A DNA stretch of 10,362 bases from JAMXLO01 sp041487355 (GTDB taxonomy: Bacteria; Pseudomonadota; Alphaproteobacteria; Acetobacterales; Acetobacteraceae): positions 1-10,362 of the forward strand of contig JBGPND010000185.1 in NCBI GenBank assembly GCA_041487355.1. The letters run 5' to 3'. This document shows positions 5,315-10,362 of the stretch, one piece after another (the first letter of the stretch is position 1; the number at the start of each line of letters is the position of its first letter). The position numbers were made by a program, and so were the translations under genes. The notes beneath the pieces were generated by a model. It had not been told where the DNA came from. It did no database searches and worked only from the letters and a program-made list of their open reading frames with translations.

Positions 5315-5438
5315 TGTCATTGCGAGGAGCGGAGCGGTGGCCGTCCTCGGGCTTGACCCGAGGATCAACCCGGCCAAGCAAGCTCGATCGTAGTGCGCAC
5401 TCACCCCGGGATTGCTTCGCCTTCGGCTCGCAATGACA
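5315..5438. repeat. Composite palindromic intergenic repeat
   Basis: The outer 12-bp inverted ends are perfect: tgtcattgcgag at 5315-5326 and its complement at 5427-5438. Inside is a second hairpin, TCCTCGGG (5344-5351) with CCCGAGGA (5357-5364), around CTTGA. Its core GGGCTTGACCC belongs to the same theme as the repeat at 1890-2068. The 'TGTCATTGCGAG...CTCGCAATGACA' ends and the 'TCCTCGGGCTTGACCCGAGGA' core are both repeat types I associate with alphaproteobacterial intergenic DNA. The core appears to sit inside the left arm of the outer repeat. Confidence 0.75.
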
Positions 5439-5451
5439 GCGGGGGCGGCAT

Positions 5452-5476
5452 GGAACCGAAGCGCGTGGCGGCCGTG
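5452..5476 (+). promoter_or_regulatory. Candidate EcfG (general stress sigma) promoter of the csbD-like gene
   Basis: GGAAC (5452-5456) is followed by 16 bp and then CGTG (5473-5476). The EcfG consensus is GGAAC, a 16-17 bp spacer, then CGTT, so only the last base differs. The spacing to the ATG at 5509 fits a short leader containing the AAAGGAG ribosome site. The downstream gene is of a stress-inducible family, which agrees with the call. Confidence 0.5.
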
Positions 5477-5508
5477 CAGTACTGCCTTCCGCAAAGGAGT
5501 TTTCCAGC

Positions 5509-5697
5509 ATGAGCGACCGATTCGAGGGAGCCGCCCGCGAAATGGGCGGACGCGCGCAGCAGACGATCGGCGAGGCGATCGGCGACGCGAAGACACAGGC
5601 ATCGGGCCTGTACAACCAGGCCCTCGCCGCGGTCCTGCTCGCCATCGGCATCGGCTGCCTGTTCGGCCGATTCACGGCCTGCCCAACAGTTGTCTAG
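5509..5697 (+). CDS. CsbD-like small stress protein with C-terminal membrane helix
   Basis: This 62-aa protein starts at the ATG at 5509, with AAAGGAG (5493-5499) 9 bp upstream. Residues 1-35 follow the CsbD pattern (RFEGAAREMGGRAQQTIGEAIGD...), a hydrophilic helical segment rich in Gly, Ala, Glu and Gln. Residues about 37-54 (QALAAVLLAIGIGCLFGR) form one membrane helix with a glycine-rich face, as in CsbD/DUF883-like anchored proteins. CsbD-family proteins accumulate under general stress, but their biochemical role is unclear. The EcfG-like promoter upstream agrees with stress control. A strong hairpin 13 bp after the stop separates it from glgX. Confidence 0.75.
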   Translation: MSDRFEGAAREMGGRAQQTIGEAIGDAKTQASGLYNQALAAVLLAIGIGCLFGRFTACPTVV

Positions 5698-5710
5698 TGT
5701 CGGCCGGCCA

Positions 5711-5734
5711 CCCGCCGCATGTGAATGCGGCGGG
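5711..5734 (+). terminator. GC-rich hairpin between csbD-like gene and glgX
   Basis: A perfect 10-bp stem (cccgccgcat, 5711-5720, with 5725-5734) closes a GTGA tetraloop. It begins 13 bp after the csbD-like stop and ends 22 bp before the glgX ribosome site. No T-run follows, so it is not a canonical intrinsic terminator. It may act as a partial terminator, a 3'-end stabiliser or an attenuator that sets different expression of the two genes. Confidence 0.5.
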
Positions 5735-5771
5735 ACCGAGGCCCATCGCCCGCAGCAAGGGAGCAGTGCCG

Positions 5772-8000
5772 ATGCCAGCCGCCATCCGGAAGTCGCGCCT
5801 CGGCGAGGGCTCGCCAAACCCCCGTGGTGCGACCTGGGACGGGCTCGGCGTCAATTTCTCGCTGTTCTCGGCCAATGCCACGAAGGTCGAGCTCTGCCTG
5901 TTCGACGACGCCGGGCGTACCGAGCTCGAACGGATCGAGCTGCCGGAATACACCAACGAAGTCTGGCACGGCTACCTGCCCGACGCGCGGCCCGGCACGA
6001 GCTACGGCTATCGCGTGCACGGCCCCTACGACCCGCGGAACGGCCACCGCTTCAATCCGCACAAGCTGGTGCTGGACCCGTACGCCAAGGCGTTCGTCGG
6101 CTCGCTGCGCTGGGACAATGCGTTGTTCGGCTACACGATCGGATCGAAGGACGAAGACCTCAGCTTCGACCGGCGCGACAGCGCGCGGTTCATGCCGAAA
6201 TGCCGGGTGATCGATCCCGCCTTCACCTGGGGACGCGAACGCCGGCCGGAGGTGCCGTGGGATCGCACGATCATCTACGAAGCGCATGTGCGCGGCTTCA
6301 CCAAACTCCATCCGGCCGTGCCGGAGAAGCTGCGCGGCACGTTCTCCGGCCTCAGCCGCAAGGAGGTGTTGGATTACATCCGCTCGCTCGGCGTCACCTC
6401 GGTGGAGCTCCTGCCGGTGCACGCCTTCGTCAATGACCGCCACCTGCTGGAGAATGGCCTCACCAATTACTGGGGCTACAACTCGATCGGCTTCTTCGCC
6501 CCCGATCCGCGCTATTCCGCTGTCCCCGCGTTCGTGTTTTCCGAATTCAAGGAGATGGTCGCGCGCCTGCACGACGCCGGCCTGGAGGTGATCCTCGACG
6601 TCGTCTACAACCACACCGCGGAGGGCAACGAGCGCGGCCCGACCCTGTCGTTCCGCGGTATCGACAACGCCTCGTATTACCGGCTGCTGCCGGATCAGTC
6701 GCGCTACTACATCAACGACACCGGCACCGGGAACACGCTGAACCTCAGCCATCCGAGCGTGCTGCAGATGGTCACCGATTCGCTGCGCTACTGGGTGACC
6801 GAGATGCATGTCGACGGTTTCCGCTTCGATCTCGGCACGATCCTCGCGCGCCAGCACTATGGCTTCGATGAGTCGCATGGGTTTCTGCAGAGCTGCCTGC
6901 AGGATCCGGTGCTGTCGTCGGTGAAGATGATCGCCGAGCCCTGGGATATCGGCCCGGGCGGCTATCAGGTCGGCGGCTTCCCGCCTGGCTGGGCGGAGTG
7001 GAACGACAAGTTCCGCGACACGGTGCGCGCATTCTGGAAGGGCGACGAAGACAAGCTCGCCGAGACGGCGACGCGGCTCGCGGCGTCGTCGGATGCGTTC
7101 GCCCGCCGCGGTCGCAAGCCATGGTCCAGCGTCAACTTCGTCACCGCGCATGACGGGTTTACGCTGCACGATCTGGTTTCGTACAACGAGAAGCACAACG
7201 AGGCGAACGGCGAAGCCAACCAGGACGGCCACTCGGACAATCTTTCGTGGAATCACGGCGTAGAGGGGCCGACGGACGATGCGGAGATCGTCGCGCTGCG
7301 CAACCGGCAGATGCGCAACCTGCTGGCGTCGTTGCTGCTGGCGCAGGGCACGCCGATGCTGCTGGCCGGCGATGAGTTCGGCCGCACGCAGCTTGGCAAC
7401 AACAACGCCTATGCGCTGGACAACGAGATAAGCTGGTTGGACTGGCACATCGGCGAGGCTGGCGCCGCGCTGATCGATTTCGTCCGCCGGGTGATCGCAT
7501 TGCGTCACGCATTCCCGATCCTGCGCCGCGCACGCTTCCTCACCGGCGAATACAATGCGGATCTGGACGTGAAGGACGTACGCTGGCTCACGCCTGCGGC
7601 AACCGACATCGAGCCCGAGCAATGGCAGGATACGAATGCGCGCTGCTTCGGCATGCTGATGGACGGGCGCGCGCAGTCCACCGGGATCAAGCGGCCGTCA
7701 ATGGATGCGACGGCGCTGCTCGTGCTGAACGCCTATCATGACGTGGTGAAGTTCAAGCTGCCGGAGGTGGTCGGCGGCCATACCTGGCGTTGCCTGCTCG
7801 ACACCAATGTGCCGGACGATACCGAGGCGCCGCGGTTCCAGAGTGGCGACGAATACGAGGTCACCGGGCGATCGTTGCTGCTGTTTGCACTGCAGCCTGA
7901 AAGCACGCGATCGGTGGCGCTGATCCGCGCGCGGGAAGCGTTGCGGCAGGTATCGGAAATCCCCGCCCCCGCGGCTGTTGCGGATGCGCCCGCCGAATGA
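5772..8000 (+). CDS. glgX: Glycogen debranching enzyme GlgX/TreX (GH13 isoamylase type)
   Basis: This 742-aa enzyme starts at the ATG at 5772, with AAGGGAG (5757-5763) 8 bp upstream. The open frame continues back to 5412 but that stretch crosses the csbD-like gene and a repeat. Residues about 10-105 are an N-terminal CBM48-like domain (GATWDGLGVNFSLFSANA). The GH13 barrel follows with all conserved regions: DVVYNHT (276-282), GFRFDLGTIL with nucleophile D353, IAEPWD with acid/base E389, and TAHDG with D461. YNEKHNEANGE (471-481) is a GlgX/TreX hallmark. It hydrolyses alpha-1,6 branches of glycogen or limit dextrins in the cytoplasm. Where treY/treZ are present the same enzyme (TreX) feeds trehalose synthesis, which cannot be decided here. 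An Ala/Pro-rich tail (about 728-742) is dispensable-looking. A 50-codon ORF overlaps its stop. Confidence 0.95.
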   Translation: MPAAIRKSRLGEGSPNPRGATWDGLGVNFSLFSANATKVELCLFDDAGRTELERIELPEYTNEVWHGYLPDARPGTSYGYRVHGPYDPRNGHRFNPHKLVLDPYAKAFVGSLRWDNALFGYTIGSKDEDLSFDRRDSARFMPKCRVIDPAFTWGRERRPEVPWDRTIIYEAHVRGFTKLHPAVPEKLRGTFSGLSRKEVLDYIRSLGVTSVELLPVHAFVNDRHLLENGLTNYWGYNSIGFFAPDPRYSAVPAFVFSEFKEMVARLHDAGLEVILDVVYNHTAEGNERGPTLSFRGIDNASYYRLLPDQSRYYINDTGTGNTLNLSHPSVLQMVTDSLRYWVTEMHVDGFRFDLGTILARQHYGFDESHGFLQSCLQDPVLSSVKMIAEPWDIGPGGYQVGGFPPGWAEWNDKFRDTVRAFWKGDEDKLAETATRLAASSDAFARRGRKPWSSVNFVTAHDGFTLHDLVSYNEKHNEANGEANQDGHSDNLSWNHGVEGPTDDAEIVALRNRQMRNLLASLLLAQGTPMLLAGDEFGRTQLGNNNAYALDNEISWLDWHIGEAGAALIDFVRRVIALRHAFPILRRARFLTGEYNADLDVKDVRWLTPAATDIEPEQWQDTNARCFGMLMDGRAQSTGIKRPSMDATALLVLNAYHDVVKFKLPEVVGGHTWRCLLDTNVPDDTEAPRFQSGDEYEVTGRSLLLFALQPESTRSVALIRAREALRQVSEIPAPAAVADAPAE

Positions 8001-8149
8001 CTGTCGCGAAGCATCTGTCCGATCCACCGAAGCCACCCGGTCAGCCGCCCGATGAGCCTGATCCGGATGCACCCGTGCCGGTGGAGGAGCCCCCCGCCCC
8101 GATCCCGGTCCCGCGCCCCGACCTGCCGCCGGAACCGTTGCGCGCCTGA
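7997..8149 (+). CDS. Proline-rich small protein (50 aa), overlapping glgX stop
   Basis: The ATG at 7997 overlaps the glgX stop (ATGA, 7997-8000) and the ORF ends at TGA 8147-8149. The 50-aa product contains 19 prolines, many in PP, PxP or PDP steps (DPPKPPGQPPDEPDPD at 9-24, VEEPPAPIPVPRPDLPPEP at 29-47). It is acidic apart from the N-terminus and should be disordered. The overlap suggests translational coupling to glgX. The product is not recognised. High GC makes chance proline-rich frames possible, but the overlap geometry and the stop just before the terminal palindrome favour a real gene. Confidence 0.5.
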   Translation: MTVAKHLSDPPKPPGQPPDEPDPDAPVPVEEPPAPIPVPRPDLPPEPLRA

Positions 8150-8171
8150 TCAGGGTGTCGCAGCCCGCAAG

Positions 8172-8237
8172 GTGGGGCGGAAAAGCGTAGCGCATTCCGC
8201 CTGATCAGGCGGAATGCGCTACGCTTTTCCGCCCTAC
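8172..8237. repeat. 66-bp near-perfect palindrome at convergent gene junction
   Basis: Two 33-bp arms (8172-8204 and 8205-8237) pair throughout, with one G.T, and the centre is TGATCA. The arms read GGGCGGAAAAGCG, TAGCGCATTCCGCC, a motif I know as a widespread proteobacterial intergenic repeat. It starts 22 bp after the proline-rich ORF stop and ends 4 bp before the mlrC-like stop (8242). It can form a very stable hairpin in both transcripts and probably acts as a two-way transcript end. No T-run is present on either side. Confidence 0.8.
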
Positions 8238-8241
8238 GCTC

Positions 8242-9702
8242 CTATGCCGCACCCGGCATGAGCCGCACACCAGGGCGCAGGCGGCGATAGGCAAAGGCGC
8301 GGTTGTCGGCGAGATGCAGGCCCGGCGCGGCGGCGACGATGATCTCGCCGGCGATCGCCTCGTAGTCGGCACGGAAATGCACCGTGCTCTTCAGCACGAT
8401 GATGCCGAGCGCACGTGGCTCCAGGCCGATATGGCGCAGCACCGATGCGTCGGCGGCCTGCAGGCGGCGTTCCGCGACGAGCACGCGCACGCCGCGATGG
8501 CGCAAGAGCGCGGCAGCGCCGATCTCCCAGGTATTGCCGCGATACATCGGGCCGGTGGCGACGATATGCCCGTCGCTGAGCGCTTCGACGGCGAAGACCT
8601 CCTCCACCGGTTGTTCGGGCACCGCGCCGGAATGCGCGCCAAGCCGGAACCGCGCGGATGCGCCAGTGCCGATCCGGTGCGCCTCGCGTGCCGCATCGGG
8701 GTCGTGCAGCAATGCCAGAACCGTGTCCGGCGCATCGTGTTCGATCAGGGCACGCAACAGGCCGACCGTGTCGCCGGTGCCGCCGGCGCCGGGATTGTCC
8801 TGCGTGTCGGCGATCACCACGGGGCGGCGTTCGGAACGCAGAGCGCGTCGCACCGCTTCGTCCGCATCCGGCAGTTGCATCGCGAAGTCAGGCTCGGCGG
8901 CAAGCACCAGGTGTTCCAGTTCGTCCGCCGCTGCGGTGACATCCACACCGATGACCGCGAGCGACGGGCCGCAGTCGAAGATATCCGCAGGCGGAAACCC
9001 CAGCGCCAGTTCGGCGGTGACGACATCGGTCCTCGCACCGCACGCGGCATAGAGTCGCGCCGCCGGGCCGCTCAGCGTCGACTGGGCATGCAACGGCACC
9101 AGATACGGTATCTGCCGGAACGCCATCGTGAACCGCTCGCCTGCCATGCAGCGGTGCAGCAGGCTGGCGGCACGCGCACCGGTCTCCGCCATATCAAGAT
9201 GCGGATAGCTGCGGAACACAGCCAGCGCATCCAGCACACCGACACGCGCCGGCGACAGATTGGCATGCAGGTCGAAGCTGGCGACGATCGGCAGGTCCGT
9301 TCCGACGCGGGCACGGATGCGGCGCAGCAGTTCGTATTCTGCATCCTCGTACGGTTCACTGACCATCGCGCCGTGCAGATCGAGATAGATCCCGTCCAGC
9401 GCTCCCGCGGCCGCGATGCCATCCACGATGCGTCCGGCGAGGGTCTCGAACGCCTCGCGCGTGACCGGCCCGGACGGCACCGCGCTGGCCCAGGCGATCG
9501 GCACCAGCGCATGGCCGAGTGAGCGCAGCGTCGCCATCGCGCCGGTGATCGGCACGTTCAGGCCGGCGAAGCGGTCCGGGATCGCCTCGCCGATCGTCAG
9601 CCCAGGCAGGGTCGCCGGCCGGCTGAATGCGGCGAGGTCGGCCAGATAGGGCGAGAACGTGTTGGTCTCGTGGAAGAACCCGGCAAGCGCGACGCGGCTC
9701 AT
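8242..9702 (-). CDS. M81-family metallopeptidase (MlrC-like)
   Basis: This 486-aa protein starts at the ATG at 9702, overlapping the stop of the upstream ABC ATPase by 4 bp (ATGA). It opens with the family hallmark GFFHETNTFSP (8-18). Candidate zinc and catalytic residues are E12, H110 in DLHGAMV, D144 and H146 in SFDLHANLS, and H168 in YPHLDMAETG. The H110-D144-H146-H168 spacing matches that I recall for the active-site residues of Sphingopyxis MlrC (H150, D184, H186, H208). The C-terminal half has DTQDNPGAGGTGDTVGLL (299-316) and VLKSTVHFRADYE (448-460), both standard for the family. MlrC was named for microcystin peptide breakdown, but most relatives have no link to toxins. Coupling to a peptide-type ABC transporter suggests cytoplasmic processing of an imported peptide or amide. 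No signal peptide is present. Confidence 0.9.
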   Translation of the reverse strand: MSRVALAGFFHETNTFSPYLADLAAFSRPATLPGLTIGEAIPDRFAGLNVPITGAMATLRSLGHALVPIAWASAVPSGPVTREAFETLAGRIVDGIAAAGALDGIYLDLHGAMVSEPYEDAEYELLRRIRARVGTDLPIVASFDLHANLSPARVGVLDALAVFRSYPHLDMAETGARAASLLHRCMAGERFTMAFRQIPYLVPLHAQSTLSGPAARLYAACGARTDVVTAELALGFPPADIFDCGPSLAVIGVDVTAAADELEHLVLAAEPDFAMQLPDADEAVRRALRSERRPVVIADTQDNPGAGGTGDTVGLLRALIEHDAPDTVLALLHDPDAAREAHRIGTGASARFRLGAHSGAVPEQPVEEVFAVEALSDGHIVATGPMYRGNTWEIGAAALLRHRGVRVLVAERRLQAADASVLRHIGLEPRALGIIVLKSTVHFRADYEAIAGEIIVAAAPGLHLADNRAFAYRRLRPGVRLMPGAA

Positions 9703-10362
9703 GCGGCCTCGCCTTCCAGTTCGGGCAGGCCCGCCTCAGGGTCCACGGTCAGCACGGCGCGCAGCAGACGCTGCGTGTAGGGATGCGCCGGCCGGGTGAA
9801 TATCCATTCGGTCGCGCCCTGCTCCACCACCGCGCCGCGATGCAACACCAGCACGCGATCGGCAAGCTGCCGCACCACCGCCATGTCATGCGTGATCATC
9901 ACAATCGTCAGGCCGAACTGCTCGCGCAGATCCATCAGCAGATTGAGGATCTGCGCCTGCACCGACACATCCAGCGCCGATGTCGGCTCGTCGCACACCA
10001 GGATGTCGGCGCCGAGGATCAGCGCCCGCGCGATCGCCACACGCTGCCGCTGACCGCCGGAAAGCTGCGCCGGACGCAGGGGACGCAGACGCTCGGGCAG
10101 GCCGGTGCTCGCCATGATGCTGGCGACCCGCTCGGCGCGTTCGCTTGCGCTGCCGATGCGGTGCACCGCCAGCGGTTCGCCGATGATGTCGCCGATCGAG
10201 CGGCGCGGATTGAGCGACAGCGTCGGGTCCTGGAACACCGGCTGGATGCAGCGCGCGCGGTCCTTGCGCGACAGCGTGGCGATGTCGGTGCCCTCGAACA
10301 GCACTTGGCCCGCACTCGGCGTCTCGAGTCCGAGCAGCATGTTGCCGAGCGTGGTCTTGCCG
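9699..10362 (-). CDS. Oligopeptide/dipeptide ABC transporter ATP-binding protein (5' cut by window)
   Basis: The frame is open to the right edge. The first visible residues are GKTTLGNMLLGLETPSAG, so the edge cuts within the Walker A loop and roughly the first 45-60 residues are missing. Numbered from the internal Met at 10340, the Q-loop is at VFQDPTLSLNP (34-44), the ABC signature at LSGGQRQRVAIARAL (93-107), Walker B at ILVCDEPTSALD (112-123) and the H-loop at ITHD (147-150). The C-terminal HPYTQRLL (184-191) is the oligopeptide_HPY motif of Dpp/Opp ATPases, and DPTLSLNPRRSIGDIIGEPL is typical of the DppF/OppF type. It powers import of peptides or similar solutes through an inner-membrane permease. 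Its stop overlaps the start of the M81 peptidase gene. Confidence 0.92.
   Translation of the reverse strand, partial: GKTTLGNMLLGLETPSAGQVLFEGTDIATLSRKDRARCIQPVFQDPTLSLNPRRSIGDIIGEPLAVHRIGSASERAERVASIMASTGLPERLRPLRPAQLSGGQRQRVAIARALILGADILVCDEPTSALDVSVQAQILNLLMDLREQFGLTIVMITHDMAVVRQLADRVLVLHRGAVVEQGATEWIFTRPAHPYTQRLLRAVLTVDPEAGLPELEGEAA

Noticed and set aside
5412..5771. N-terminal extension of GlgX by 120 codons
   Set aside because: The extension crosses the composite repeat and the csbD-like gene and has no CBM48-like sequence. The ATG at 5772 has a good ribosome site and gives the usual family length.
5694..7622. Long - strand open frame (642 codons) opposite glgX
   Set aside because: It lies entirely antisense to glgX, which has all GH13 catalytic regions; the translation has no domain-like pattern.
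8242..9702. Microcystin degradation locus
   Set aside because: Only an MlrC-family protein is present, with no mlrA, mlrB or mlrD-like genes. M81 proteins are common in bacteria unrelated to microcystin use.

Overview
This window is GC-rich and densely coded, with no tRNA, rRNA, CRISPR array, phage gene or intact transposase. The gene set suggests an alphaproteobacterium, perhaps from the Rhodospirillales/Acetobacteraceae. The clues are a PdeM-type ligase-associated endonuclease, a stand-alone CheB with a zinc ribbon, a probable EcfG-type promoter before a CsbD-like gene, and alphaproteobacterial-type palindromic repeats. The taxonomic placement is inferred from these features only.

Left part (1-2988). 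The window opens inside pdeM (DNA-repair nuclease, + strand). A second, PPP-like metallophosphoesterase follows, then a short-chain dehydrogenase 16 bp later, probably on the same transcript. An SMP-30/gluconolactonase-type lactonase gene converges on them from the - strand. The 233-bp gap between these convergent genes is almost entirely repeats. A hairpin repeat has been split by a ~143-bp element with perfect 19-bp inverted ends and a short target duplication. That element carries another hairpin repeat inside it.

Middle part (3074-5291). Two single-PAS proteins flank a divergently or convergently placed cheB. This CheB has no receiver domain but ends in a zinc ribbon. The first PAS protein resembles the PAS segment of CheB/CheR fusion proteins. 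A 36-codon coiled-coil ORF overlaps the start of the second PAS gene. No receptor, CheA or CheR gene is visible, so this looks like a small detached signalling module.

Right-centre part (5292-8241). A composite palindromic repeat lies before an EcfG-like promoter and a CsbD-like membrane-anchored stress protein. A perfect 10-bp hairpin separates this gene from glgX/treX (glycogen debranching). A 50-codon proline-rich ORF overlaps the end of glgX by ATGA. A 66-bp near-perfect palindrome then closes the convergent junction.

Right end (8242-10362, - strand). An M81-family (MlrC-like) metallopeptidase gene is coupled by a 4-bp overlap to an oligopeptide/dipeptide ABC transporter ATPase, which is cut by the window edge within its Walker A motif. 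This looks like the 3' end of a peptide-uptake operon.

Most genes belong to known families. The less ordinary material is the nested repeat insertions, the CheB/PAS module, the two small coupled ORFs, and the hairpin and promoter arrangement around csbD-glgX.
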